Shown: piece by piece, positions 22,586-33,538 of the stretch
Layout: every line of letters starts with the position of its first letter
How positions within the stretch are numbered: position 1 is the first letter of the stretch
Source: Bemisia tabaci
Lineage: Eukaryota; Arthropoda; Insecta; Hemiptera; Aleyrodidae
Reading direction: 5' to 3'
Assembly: GCF_918797505.1 (NCBI RefSeq)
Contig: NC_092795.1
Location: 60,362,916 to 60,426,915, forward strand
DNA: 64,000 nucleotides
Notes under the pieces: generated by a model
Database searches by the model: none
What the model saw: the letters and a program-made list of their open reading frames with translations, nothing else
Told to the model about the DNA's origin: nothing
Program-made: the position numbers and the translations under genes

Positions 22586-23832
22586 TTGGCTCCTTAAAAA
22601 TAGTAGATAGCTCCTAAAAATTGGGCTTTCCAACCAAGGTGGCTCCTAAAATCTTAGAGGGAAAGCAGAATGCTGCACGTGTGCGTCACACTGGTTGCTC
22701 CAAGATAGTTGATAAAGTTGGAGTAGGGAGAAACACGGTCAATACTACGGTTTTTCTTTTATGGCCACCGTTTTTCTCCTTGCTCGGTTAAAACTGAATG
22801 TAGAAACTTGGTATCATTTTGATACATTCCGCAGTGCTAAATTTTACGATTTTTTAAACAAAATATTCATGCATGCATCCCTTTGTAAATTATATCATAA
22901 GTAGCAAGACAAAAAAATGGTGGGATAAAAACACAAGCGGCGCGGCGTTTCATAAACACAATGAAATAAAGTCCCTTTGAAGGTTTTGTTTACGATCGCA
23001 CAAAAGCATCCATCCAAGTTGAGAGAGTCGATATGAGTGAATAAAACGAGATATTCACTTGGGGCTTGACAATGACTTCGACACCTATAAACTTGGAAGA
23101 GCTACGAGCTACGCAATGTTGCAAATATTCCGATCACAAAAATTGTGTTTTTCACATTGGGCGACTTCGCGGAAAAACACCGATCGTATAACTTGAACAG
23201 AGAAACAATCAAACTGCTATCAAATGGGCTGTTTCCATTGGGGACCGCGTTACTTCGATAATCTGTTTCAAGACCTGAATGGACGCTTGAATGAACTATA
23301 TTACAATACGTTGTGAAACTAGTGACCCAAAATTGCTCCGTTTCATTCCGTGACCATAAAAGTTGGATAACGAAAGTTATTAGCCTCAAAATTTTGACAA
23401 AACGAATGGACCACGAAGACCTGTTCAAACTCCAAAACAGAGGCAGAAAAAGAGGGGAGGGGGTCCTCCATCACAAAAAAATGTTACAAGATAAGATACG
23501 CCTTAAAAAAAATTGCATGTTTTTTTCATAGTAAAATAATTTTTGTTTGTTTTCAGCTTTAGAGGAACCTTTACCGCAAAGGGCGGTTGCCGTGTATACG
23601 CGCTGCCTTTGGCTTCTCGGTCAATGGTTGCATACATTGGATTCACCTCGGAATGTTGACGAGATCGCCGCGACTACAGTGTTTTCAAAATCGTGCATTT
23701 TCTCCTTTTCTTTTAGAAATACTTAATATATGCATAGTATTTCAATTTACAAAATTACTTCCCTTTAAAATAAACAAGCTTTTGGTAGGAAACCAAAATT
23801 ATGGGCTACTATGAGAGATTTTTTAGATAATT
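22586..23832. other. Unique stretch with one doubtful - strand frame
   Basis: A 108-codon - strand frame (23102-23428) is not repeat-derived as far as I can tell, but it has no domain, signal or splice support. The rest is AT-rich unique sequence. Confidence 0.4.
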
Positions 23833-24657
23833 AGTCAGTTGCTCAGGTCACGGAATCGTATTTTGATGCTTGATTCTTTAGATCAGCTGAAAATAATAAG
23901 ATCCGTCCGAACCGCAACTTTCTATGTTCAACTTTAACCGCGGTATCGCCATTTGAAAAGTCAGGTTTTAGACGTCATCCACCGCTGCAGTGACACCCTC
24001 GGTTTCTTCCTCTTTAGTTCGATCAGTGATGCAGGGGGTGCAACGCGAAACTTCAAGGACGTCGAACGTAAACAAACTGGAGGTGAACTGACTGACCGCC
24101 TAATTTCTTCGCGGCGAGTGCGAGTGCGTCATCGTATGATAAGAAGATCTATAAAGTGCGAATCCGTCTGTTTCTTGAGTGTCTTTACGTTTAACGTCGT
24201 TGAAGTTTCGGGTTGCGTTGCACCTTCTGCATCACTGATCGAACAAAAGAGGAAGAAACCAAGGGTGCCACTGCCGCGATGGATGACGTAAAAAAGCTGA
24301 CTTTTCAAAGGGCGATATCTCGGTTAAAGTTGAACGTATGTAGTTGCGGTTTTGACGGATCTTACTATTTTTCGCTAATCTCTGGAAAAAACACATTGAA
24401 TCTACAGTCCAGACTCTTGAAAACAACGACAAGAAAAAATACTTTTGATTCAATCGGATTTTTGCTTGAATCAAAACGAAATCCGCTTAAATTAAGAGGC
24501 TTGGTTCTTGATTTAAGCTAGATACAGATTGAATCAAGAGTACTTTTTCTTGTCGATGTTTTTAAGAGTCTGGACTCTGGATCCAATGTGTTCTTTTTCC
24601 AGTGATCTGCAAGAATCGAGCATCAAAACATGATTCTGTGACCCGCGCAACCGATCC
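23833..24657. mobile_element. Family S large palindromic element with nested A
   Basis: The outer arms (CAGTTGCTCAGGTCACGGAA at left and the complement at about 24635-24655) continue inward through ATAAGATCCGTCCGAACCGC and a second inverted layer (GTGCAACGCGAAACTTCAAG). A family A copy interrupts the right arm. The frames inside are mirror shadows. Confidence 0.8.
24380..24604. mobile_element. Family A MITE, copy 5 (nested in S)
   Basis: The left end CTCTGG and the right end CCAGTG are flanked by AT. The uninterrupted family S arm (for example near 28655) reads GCTAATC without the insert, which confirms a 2-bp AT duplication. Confidence 0.9.
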
Positions 24658-24698
24658 ATTTTGGAGAAGCAACACTTTCTCAACACAGTAACCGCGCT

Positions 24699-24967
24699 GC
24701 GGACCGATTATTGAAATTGATAGACACAGCTATAGACAAAGAAGACATAGGAGGTATAAAGCAATCCTATTGGTTGAAATGGGTGGTTCTCATAGACTAA
24801 GGGGGAAAATGATAGACTGTCAGGTCTCTCGTGGGTTGCCGTTAGTTAGTCTATTACCTACCTTCTTTGTCCATTGCAAACACCCGCTTCTACCAATAGG
24901 ATCCCTCCAAATCCTTTTTGTCTTCTTTGTCTATTGCTTTGTCTATCAATTTCAATAATCAGCCCGC
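24699..24967. mobile_element. Family G MITE, copy 1
   Basis: Ends GCGGACCGATTATTGAAATT and the complement ending AATAATCAGCCCGC, with mirrored AGACAAAGCTATAGACAAAG type motifs and CCTATTGGTTGAAATGGGTG. Confidence 0.85.
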
Positions 24968-25940
24968 TGGTTCCTTCTTGCTATATGGATCCAGTTAATG
25001 CCGACTGAGCGGAGCCGCGGCGGCGGCGGCTTCGTCACCGCTGACGTCACTGCCGCTTTACAGTTCCCATTCATTCATACGACCCTCGACTAACGAGCCC
25101 TTCTTTCCCACCTGTCTCCGGTTCCGTTCGACAGAAACACGTCCGATTTCGGAAAACCGTTAACGTTCCCATTTTCACCAAAACTTATCGATGTTACCTT
25201 GGCCTTGTTAAAACGACTCGGACGGTAGTTCCGAAGCCGGAAGACTCCTTAACGTTATTAAAGCGGAGGAGCGGGATATTTCGACAACGGTGGGAGCAGT
25301 AATCACTTTTGAGACGCCTTAGCGGAGTCACAAAGCGAGATCTCATTACCGGGCCCCAACTCGGATCAAAACAACCCCCCCCCCCACCCCCTCCCCCACC
25401 GGCTCCCGACGTCAAATTCTCGTAACACATTTTCTGACGTTAATTATCTCTTATATTGTCTTTTAATGGCTTTATTGCTCCGAGTCGGAGCTCGACATAT
25501 GTAGCGTGGAGGCGCCCTTTGCCAGTCGCATTCGTATTCGCTCCGGGGTATTAAATTGGAGCCGGAACGTAACGCCAGCTCCTTGGCGGAATTAAGAGTG
25601 CTTCCCTTCCACCACCCCCCCCCCGCACCGCCGCGCGCGGGGGAGAATTCCCCAATTTACCCGTTTTTTTACGGCTCGTAACTTTCGCTCATCCCCGCTG
25701 CGAGCAACTTCGGGAGGAGCGTAACATCCCAGAAATTGAGCATCGAAAATGTTTAACTTTCAAGAAGTCCTTTTCCGGAAATGCGAATGGCATTTCCTTC
25801 TTGAAGCCACTGCTTTCACTTCCTGTCAGAAAGCTCTCTAATACCGGGACAGAAACAGTCGTTCACGGCAGCTTCCCTCGGAAAGTTCTGTAGTTCCTTT
25901 CGTTCGTTGAGTTAGGCAATTGGGCACGCTATGCGATATG
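24968..25940. other. Unique GC-richer stretch with poly(C) tracts
   Basis: Contains poly(C) runs near 25375-25395 and 25613-25624, and a family C-like end fragment near 25105-25147 (GAAACACGTCC). No coding evidence. Confidence 0.5.
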
Positions 25941-27468
25941 CAGGGTTCCCAGTCAATTTTGGAAAAAAAAATCCCTGACTTTTCCAGGTTTTCCAGGCCA
26001 AAATGAAAATTTTTCCAGGCCTTTTTCCGTGGAAAAAACTCAAATAATTTGCCCTAAAAGAGACAGCGCGCGTATTTTTCGGTTTTTGTAAAAACTCCTC
26101 TATTTTCATCAATTTTTGATCTGGTTCAGCTTTTTTTTTTATAAGAACCAGGCTAGGATAGTATCATAACACGAATGAAATCACAAAAAAACTAAAAATG
26201 TGTTGGAAAAAAAAAATGGCGAAATATAAACGGCTTCTTAAACGATACATGCATTGGTGAAAGCAAATGATTTTTCAATTTGTTTCATTTACTCATTGTA
26301 GTATTGGATTTGAAAAATAAATCCCATCATGGTATTGCTGCTATGCTAAGGAAAAGAGCACTGAACAGATTCTTTTAAAAAATAATCCAACCTGCAGTCT
26401 TCGTTCTGCAGACTATTAAGAATTATTCTTAAAAAAACTGAGAAATGCATATATATTTTTTTTTAAATGAGCGTATTGTCCAGGAAAAAAAGGCAGAGTT
26501 ACAAAGAAAATAACCTCTACCTTAGCATGCAGACATAGTTCTCAGCTAAGCGCAAGATATCCTAGTGAGCGTACTTGAAACTTTTACATTGAAGATTGAG
26601 GGTTACCCGATCGAAGAGGATAGGCGTAGCTAGGTCATTTTGCTAGGGGGGGGCCTGGACTCCCACCACCGGGGGGGTCGGGGGGGACTTCGGGGGGCCT
26701 CCCCCGGAAAATTTTTGAAATTTTAACTCTACTTGAGCGCATCTCGAGGCACTTGTGGCGCTAATCTTCCTTCAATTTCTGCCTAAAAATCACCCAGTTT
26801 TATGCATTTTAAGGTTCCGGAAATTTTTTGAAATTTTAACTCTACTTGTGGCGCTAATATTCCTTCAATTCCTGCCTAAAAATCACCCAGTTTTTTTACA
26901 TTTTAAGGTTAAAATACTTTGAAATTGTTGCTTTGAACAGGTTTTTCTATTTAAAGGCATCCTCTCACGGGCCACGGCGACAGAGACTTACCGTTGAAGA
27001 AGGTCTTTTTGCAACATCCAGAATTTCTGGGGGGGGGGGGGGGCAGATGATACTATTTCCAATTCTAGGGGGGGCCAGGCCCCCCCTTCCTACGCCTCTG
27101 CCGAAGAGGAGTGAAGAGGAGTGGCTAGCTCCTGCGATCTCCTTTTTCATTAGACGCAACCGGTCGCACAAGATGCCCCCATCATTATGGCTGACCTGCA
27201 GGGGGAGCCACCGAACACTTCCGAGTAGTTCCGATTCGTTCCGAATGCCGATAAAGAGGATGAGTTGGCGGAAAATTCAAAATACAACGAAGGAATTGCA
27301 ATTTAAATTTCAATTCTTTTATTTTTATTTGTTTACTTATTAAGTTTTTTTTCTCAGTACTTGAAAAAATTCCAGACTTTTGGGGCAAATTCCCTGACTT
27401 TTCCATGTTTTCCAGGCCCTTTTTTTCCCCCTGACTTTTCCAGGTTTTCCAGATCGCTGGGAATCCTG
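25941..27468. mobile_element. Family O hAT-like element, about 1.5 kb, with nested P
   Basis: Ends CAGGGTTCCCAG and CTGGGAATCCTG, each followed inward by repeated CCTGACTTTTCCAGGTTTTC blocks. No transposase frame is visible, so it is non-autonomous. A truncated right end of the same family is at 40316-40469. A second hAT-like element is nested inside. Confidence 0.75.
26630..27101. mobile_element. Family P hAT-like element with perfect 8-bp TSD
   Basis: Flanked on both sides by CGAAGAGG (26622-26629 and 27102-27109). The inner ends carry AGGCGTAG at left and CTACGCCTCTG at right, then G/C runs (GGGGGGGCCTGG and GCCAGGCCCCCCC). A diverged tandem duplication of about 110 bp (GAAATTTTAACTCTACTTG) occupies the middle, and a poly(G) tract lies near 27030. 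Confidence 0.85.
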
Positions 27469-27478
27469 AATTTATGCC

Positions 27479-27567
27479 GTGAGCCCTGTAATGCGCATAC
27501 ACTTATGGGTCTCAGGACTCATGTCTTAATGCACATAGTTCCGTTTGGTAGAAATACGTTCATTTTG
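27479..27567. mobile_element. Family C element, right-end fragment
   Basis: Matches the intact copy at 29405-29526 from GAGCCCTGTAATGCGCATA through CATAGTTCCGTTTG to AATACGTTC. The left end is lost. Confidence 0.7.
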
Positions 27568-27830
27568 TCATTCCCTGGCGAATCCTACTTTTTCCCTGTC
27601 TTAGACAGCGAACCGCAGTCTTCAATAATCGGCCGTTTCAATCAATAGGATCGCTATATTTTTTCTTAGTCTTCTTTATCTTTAACTTTGTCGATCAATT
27701 GCAATGATCAGGCTATTGCCGGTCATATTTCTATAAGAAATCGAATTCCTTGATCAATTTTCCAACCTTGAAACGAGCTTACGTCCCTCCATCAAAGGAT
27801 CGACGAATCAAGACATTATCACGCATCAAA

Positions 27831-27955
27831 TCGTCGCTCCTCCGACGAAAAGACACATCTCAATTTCCACGTGAGCTTTATTTTCCATACAAATCCATGC
27901 TTCCAAGACTCATGCGGAAATTGTTATACGCCCATACGTCAAAGGAGCGACGAAA
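27831..27955. mobile_element. Family Q MITE
   Basis: Inverted ends CGTCGCTCCTCCGACG and CGTCAAAGGAGCGACG. The interior has CCACGTGAGC and ACTCATGCGG. The overlapping short frames are repeat shadows. Confidence 0.75.
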
Positions 27956-28331
27956 TGACGGTCGACGTCTATGACGATCTGGCAAGGCGGGAGCCCAGGA
28001 TGCTGCGTACGAGATGAGGATGAGATGAATGGCTATAGGTGAAAGAATCTCTTCATCGAGGCGGTCATCGCATCGTGCATTCGAGCATTCGTGTCGGCGC
28101 AATTGCCCTTTCGGGGAAATGCATCCTGATCATCTTGATTGAGACGCATCGGATGCTCGGGTCAGAGAGGATTTCACAAAGCTCAATCCAGGCAACATGA
28201 CAATAGCACATTAAATCCAAGTCCTAGTGTCTAATTCTGTCGTGCTAAGGAAGAACGCCTTACGAGTCGAGCTACGGAAGAACGCCGTATGGGCCTTCAG
28301 ACGTTGCCAAGCTTCCTTTGACAAAAACCGA

Positions 28332-28713
28332 ATGGGTCAGTTGCGATTGCGATGGTCACAGAATCATGTTTTAATGCTCGATTCTTAATGAGTAGCTAAA
28401 AATTATAAGATCCGTCCAAACAGGAACTTTCTAAGTTCAATATTAGTATTTTGAAAATCCGCGGGTTTTTAACGTCATCCACCGCGGTATAGTGACACCC
28501 TTGGTTTCTTCCACCTTGCTTTCATCAATCAGTGATGCACTGAGAGTGTCACCACCGGGATGGATGACAAAAAAAACCTGACTTTTCAAATGGCGATATT
28601 TCGGTTAATATTGAGCGTAGAAAGTTCATGTTGGGGCAGATCTTATTATTCTTAGCTAATCCACAAGAATCAAGCATCAAAACACGATTCTGTGACCAGC
28701 GCAACTGGCCCAT
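28332..28713. mobile_element. Family S element nested in T
   Basis: Inverted arms ATGGGTCAGTTGCG and CGCAACTGGCCCAT; the inner part matches the copy at 23833 (ACGTCATCCACCGC, GTGACACCC). Its right half takes part in a 164-bp tandem duplication. Confidence 0.8.
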
Positions 28714-28911
28714 TTACTGGGGAAATTGTGAATATTTTCCCCCAAAATTTCAAATGGCGATATTTCGGTTAATATTGAGCGTAGAAAGTTCATGTTGGGG
28801 CAGATCTTATTATTCTTAGCTAATCCACAAGAATCAAGCATCAAAACACGATTCTGTGACCAGCGCAACTGGCCCATTTACTGGGGAAATTGTGAATATT
28901 TTCCCCCAAAA
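28584..28911. repeat. 164-bp tandem duplication across a MITE end
   Basis: Units start at about 28584 and 28748 and appear nearly identical. Each holds the right half of the family S element plus about 35 bp of its flank (GGGGAAATTGTGAATATTTT). Confidence 0.88.
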
Positions 28912-29404
28912 TTTTCAGACGATTTTGCACGCAATTTAATGTAAATATCTGAAATTTTAAAGGGAAAATGTGCATGTATGTCGTAAAATATATATGCTTT
29001 ATCAAGGGAAACTTGGCAACTCTCGAATTTTCGTGCAGCGTTCTTCCTTAGCACGGGAGAATTCAAGCCGAGTTGATTACAATCAAGAAATGCCTTGAAG
29101 GAGGAGTGGATTCTAGATTTTTCCTATGTGATTTATGTTATTTTTGAGTCATTTAAACACTTGAATTCGTATGTGATACGCCCGTGGCAAGGGTTCGCGA
29201 CGACCCACACCTACGCAAAAAAGGGAGGCACGCTTGAAATGACAAATTTTTCGGGGGGGGGGGGGGGTGTCTGGAGGTAAATGACATCTACGGGAAAGGG
29301 AGGAGAGGTCAAAGGTCGGGAAAAACGGGTTACGTGATTCATGGACGAACCCTCACTACTTTTCAGCGAAAAAAAGAAAAGTTGTGAAAAAAGGGAGATG
29401 AATT

Positions 29405-29526
29405 GGACGTATTTCTATCAAACGGAACTATGTGCATTATGACGTAAGCCCTGTAATGCGCATATGGTTATGGGTCTCAGGACTCATGTCTTAATGCACA
29501 TAGTTCCGTTTGATAGAAATACGTCC
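29405..29526. mobile_element. Family C MITE, short form
   Basis: Ends GGACGTATTTCTATCAAACG and the perfect complement, flanked by AATT. The internal part contains GGTCTCAGGACTCATG. A poly(G) tract lies upstream at 29253-29267. Confidence 0.88.
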
Positions 29527-29858
29527 AATTAATCCGGGAAATCAGAAGTTCAATGTTCAAAGTTCAATGAAGATATTTTCTTTTGTGAGCTTGTGCCGCT
29601 TTCACCTGGGAAACCCAAAAAGGTAGGGATATTTTGGAAATCGAAGCCACTCTTTTGTTTTCGAGAAGAACGAGGAAAAAGTTGGAGACCTCGAAGGCTC
29701 GGAACTTTCGGTACTTTGGTCAGTCGAAGTCGCGCAGCCGTAGGGGTTGAGTTTGAGCTCAACCCCTAGGAGGATAATCAAATCGGAAGTATATTTTATC
29801 GGAAATATATTCATCTCGGGACCGCGTGTGATAGTCGTGTGCTTCAAGTGTTTTACCA

Positions 29859-29863
29859 TCAGT
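29859..29863 (+). promoter_or_regulatory. Possible initiator element TCAGT
   Basis: Matches the arthropod Inr core at the start of the ATG-free leader. No TATA box or convincing downstream promoter element is seen, so support is weak. Confidence 0.25.
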
Positions 29864-29865
29864 GT

Positions 29866-29925
29866 AGTTTCGTATTCGGTACTTTAGTTTCGTGTTCGGT
29901 ACTTTAGTTTCGTGTTCGGTTCTTT
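29866..29925 (+). repeat. 20-bp triplicate repeat in leader
   Basis: Three direct copies of AGTTTCGTGTTCGGTACTTT (first with GTA for GTG, third with TTC for TAC). Confidence 0.9.
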
Positions 29926-30419
29926 ATTATTAAAATTTTTCTCAGTGAATTATTCCGTGAATATAGAAGGTGCAGTGAATAGTTGAGCAGCCTTACTTTC
30001 CGAAAGTTTTCTATCCGCCGAAAGTTTTCGTCAGCGAGCCTCTACTTTTTTTGTCCAGTGTAATAGTTTGCCGTGTTTTACAGTAAGTGGAAGTAATATT
30101 TGTCACTCGTGTCGGTTGTCATCGTGCGAATTTTCGGTAGTGTCTTTTCATCGATATTTCTGTGAAATTTGATTTGAGGATATAGTTTCGGAAGTCATTT
30201 TGCTCACGTATATTCCTCAGCGTTGATTCGGTAAGTCGCTTGATGTCATCAACAAAATGTTTTTTTTTTTTCATTTTTTCTTTTTTTACGAGAGAAGTGT
30301 GGTACATTTAATGTCGATGACTTAAGTGTGAAACCACGTATTTCCAGTAAAATTTATGCTACCATTTTATTTTTTCGAGGAAAATCAAGTCGACAGTTGG
30401 GCTTGATATCTTTACAGAA

Positions 30420-30646
30420 CACTGGAAAAAAAACCACATTGCATTTAGAGTCCAGACTCTTGAAAACATTGACAAGAAAAAATACTCTTGATTCAATCGG
30501 ATTTTTGCTTGAATCAAAACGAAATCCGCTGAAATTAAGAGGTTTGGTTCTTGATCTAAGCTAGATTTGATTGAATCAAGAGTACTTTTTCTTGTCGATG
30601 TTTTTAAGAGTCTCGACTCTAGATCCAATGTGTTTTCTTTCTAGTG
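30420..30646. mobile_element. Family A MITE, copy 6
   Basis: CACTGG left end, CTAGTG right end, AA on each side. A related family M sequence near 42833 reads CAGAATATT without the insert, consistent with an AA duplication. It lies inside the putative first intron. Confidence 0.88.
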
Positions 30647-30659
30647 AATATTTTGCTAA

Positions 30660-31175
30660 TAGAGAGGAAAAATCGAGGTAGTTTTCAAGGAATAAGTTGA
30701 CTAGTTTTACCAAGAAAAAATAAAGTGTAACAGGAGGTCCGGGACGTCGCAGACGGAGAAAGGTGGTTTCGCACTTCGGCCATCGATATTTAATTTGAGA
30801 ATCCCTGTGGGCGATAATCTTTTGATTTTCTCGAGATTTTTTTCACAATCAGTCGAGTTATCGAGGTTATTCTGCGTATTGAAATGTGTTGCAATTTTTT
30901 GCAGTTGCGAATTACCTAACTTCTTCATAAATCGATGGCCAAAGTGGAAAATCATACATTTCTATTGTGGTGTCATAAAATTTCCACCTTTGTTTAATTT
31001 TTTCAGGAGAAACAAGCAAACTTCATGGCTTGAAATTAATACAAAGTATTCTGCAAACAGAGAAGAAAGATCACGGAAGTTTTAAAGAATTTAGGTAGAC
31101 CAGTTTCCCCGAGAAAAAATGAAGTATGACAGAAAATCTGTTGAATAGCAGACGGAAACGCGTGGTTCTACACTT
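30660..31175. mobile_element. Family M-related sequence
   Basis: Two stretches (about 30660-30790 and 30955-31175) share ACAGGAGGTCC/ACAGAAAATCTG and CAGACGGA motifs with family M. No clean termini. Confidence 0.45.
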
Positions 31176-31176
31176 A

Positions 31177-31620
31177 AGGTGATTCGATGGACGCCATATT
31201 TTGTGTCAGAACGGCATGCGATATATCGCATCAATTGGTTCCATTTTTTCAGCTACTCGTCATTTTTCTCCAATTTTGAGATCGCAATTCTGTTGTCAGG
31301 AGACTAAATCACTCACTTATCAATTTTAACAAAGAAATTCAACGTAATAAAGGCGTAGTATTTTTTAGAGAGAAAATATCGCATTCGAATGCAGTTTCGA
31401 TATCAGTATCGAATGCGATGTTTTCTCTCTAAAAAAAACCACACATTTGTTACGTTGAATTTCTTTGTTAAAATTGGTAAGTGAGTGCTTTAGTCTCCTG
31501 ACAACCGAATTGCGATCTCAAAATTCGAGAAAAATGACGAGTAGCTGAAAAAGTGGAACCAATTGATGCGATATATCGCATGCCGTTCTGACACAAAATA
31601 TGGCGTCCATCGAATCACCT
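31177..31620. mobile_element. Family L palindrome with TA duplication, copy 1
   Basis: Ends AGGTGATTCGATGGACGCCA and its complement, flanked by TA. Arms are about 200 bp around a small loop at GTTTCGATATCAGTATCG. TA target use and long inverted repeats are typical of Tc1/mariner-derived MITEs. Confidence 0.85.
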
Positions 31621-31838
31621 TAGGTCGTCGATATGAAAATGTTTAATCGTTAAAAATTGATTATTTTTAACTAAATTATGTGAGAATATTGTAATTTTGT
31701 GGTAAAAATTGCAGTTTTATTCCATTATTTTCAACATTATTTCAATTTATTCGTTAAGAGGTTCCATATAATAGACAATGTGCAACAATGTGATACGTTA
31801 AATTTATCTCTAAAAGGTTTTAATTTTTTTCTTTGCAG

Positions 31839-31947
31839 CCAATATTTTTCTCGTCTCGCCAACATTCGTGGAGGCGATGAACGAGGATGGAAGTCCTCAC
31901 CCTGCATCAGAGCTGTTCCTGACCTTGCAGATCATCACTTCTTCACG
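31839..31947 (+). CDS. Candidate start-codon exon of a + strand gene
   Basis: Acceptor TTTTTTTCTTTGCAG ends at 31838 and donor CACG|GTAAGA begins at 31948. The first ATG is at 31877 and opens 23 complete codons, MNEDGSPHPASELFLTLQII followed by TSS, plus two bases of an arginine codon, so the exon ends in phase 2. With the ATG-free leader exon at 29859-30230 this makes a coherent 5' gene end: noncoding exon 1, intron of about 1.6 kb with repeats, coding exon 2. The product is not recognisable from 23 residues. I could not place exon 3; it may lie far downstream, since introns here are repeat-laden. Confidence 0.5.
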
Positions 31948-31984
31948 GTAAGATCTTTCAAGCTTCCTCCTATTTCGAAAATTA

Positions 31985-32707
31985 AGGTGATTCGATGAAC
32001 GCCATATTTTGTGACAGAACGGCATGCGATATACCGCATCGATTGGTTCCATTTTTCCGGCGACTCGTCATTTTTCTCGAATTTTGAGATCGCAATTCTA
32101 TTGTCAGGAGACTAAAGAATTCACTTACCAATTTTGATGAACAAATTCAACGTATTAAAGGCGCGAGGAAAATAGAGGAAAAATACTGCAATCGAATGCG
32201 ATATTTTGTCTAAAAAAAAAAAAAAAAAAAAAAAAACACCGAATTTATTACGATGAATTTGTTAATCAAGATTTAATAGGTGAATTCTTTAGTCTCTTAA
32301 CAACAGAATTGAGATCTCAAAATTCGATAAAAATGACGAGTAGCTGAAAAAATGAAACTAATCGACGCGATATACCGCATGTCGTTCTGACACAAAATAT
32401 GCGTCCATTTATGGACGATCAAGAAATTCAACGTATTAAAGGCGTGGTTTTTTCAGAGGAAAAATATCACATTCGAGTGCAGTTTCGATATCAGTATCGA
32501 ATGCTATATTTTTCCTCTAAAAAAACCACGTCTTTATTACGTTGAATTTCTTTGTCAAATTTGGAACATGAATTCTTCAGTATCATGACAACAGAAGTGC
32601 GATCTCAAAATTCGAAACAAATGACAAGTAGCCGAAATTATCGAACAAATCGATGCGATATATCGCACGTCGCTCTCACACATAAAATTAAGTCCATCGA
32701 ATCACCT
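31985..32707. mobile_element. Family L, tandem or overlapping copies 2 and 3
   Basis: The first part (31985-32408) has both arms; the second (about 32409-32707) starts inside the left arm and has a full right arm ending TCGAATCACCT. A poly(A) run of about 24 at 32213-32236 expands the loop of copy 2. Confidence 0.75.
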
Positions 32708-32771
32708 CAACTTCTAATGAATCGATTACCGTCAATAATTTCAATTTTTGAAATGGGCTGCTAAAATATTT

Positions 32772-33063
32772 GAGGGGCTTGGAGGACAAGGCGCGTAAGT
32801 GCAGTTTTTGAAAAAGTTGAGATTTTAATGATTTCAAGTAAAACTATAAAAAAAAAGTAGTGTGTCTTATAAAAGTAGTGTAGTACTTATAGTCTTAGTG
32901 CATATTTTGTGAAAAATTCCCTCTCAAATTTCAATTTTTAAGTTTCAAAAAGTCAGTTTGAACTTTCATTCCGCCGTAAGGTTCCATGTAATTTCGAGAC
33001 TTCAAACACATATTTCTCGAGGTAGCAAAAACTGCACTTACGCGCTTTGTCCTACAAGCCCCT
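32772..33063. mobile_element. Family K palindromic element
   Basis: Left arm GAGGGGCTTGGAGGACAAGG and right arm TTGTCCTACAAGCCCCTC. The interior carries AAAAAGTCAGTTTGAACTTT. Confidence 0.82.
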
Positions 33064-33151
33064 CATTCTTCCTCAACGCTGATCATCGCCGCTGTCATCA
33101 TTAGGCGATTTTAGGTAGAATCAACTTTACTGCATTTGACGGTGCCTAGTT

Positions 33152-33402
33152 GAACCGCGTTAAACAGAAAGGAACCAAGCACATCAGCTATTGACAATTT
33201 AATCGGGCAATTTAACTTTTTACATGAAAACAGTTGTGCGGATTTTTGTGCAAATTTCTATGAATTTTCTCCATAATACAAAGCAACTTCTTAAAATTTT
33301 CAAAGGAATCCGCACAAACGTTCTCTCGTAAAAAATCAAATTCCTCTGTCAAATTTGGCAATAGCTGATGTGGCTTGGTTCCTTTCTGTTTAAAGCGGTC
33401 CA
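33152..33402. mobile_element. Family I palindromic element
   Basis: Arms GAACCGCGTTAAACAGAAAG and the complement ending AAAGCGGTCC. The internal mirror contains GTGCGGATTTTTGTGCAAAT. Confidence 0.85.
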
Positions 33403-33538
33403 GTTTTTCCTGATGTTCTGTTTCTGTAATACTGCAGAACTACGGAACATAATGCCTTGAAACTGTCTTATTTTTCCAAGATTCTGCAGAATAAACTATT
33501 CACTGAATTCGCTACGACAGGATTCAGCTTCATTTTTT

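Larger units (their letters stand above)
28237..29059. mobile_element. Family T element with nested S, AATT duplication
   Basis: Ends CTGTCGTGCTAAGGAAGAAC and the complement ending GCACGGGAG, with AATT on each side. The original family T interior is split by a family S element and a tandem duplication. Confidence 0.8.
29859..30230 (+). other. Candidate 5' leader exon of a + strand gene
   Basis: Starts at an arthropod-type initiator (TCAGT, 29859-29863) and ends at a strong splice donor, GATTCG|GTAAGT (30231). The whole stretch has no ATG on the + strand, unusual for AT-rich sequence this long and typical of a 5' leader. A 20-bp unit is triplicated at 29866-29925. An internal alternative donor (CA|GTAAGTGG) lies near 30082. 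The next exon would be 31839-31947, which carries the first ATG. Confidence 0.45.

Noticed and set aside
28628..29066. Mirror frames 28628-28819 (+), 28677-28877 (-) and 28878-29066 (-)
   Set aside because: Products of the family S/T palindromes and the 164-bp duplication.
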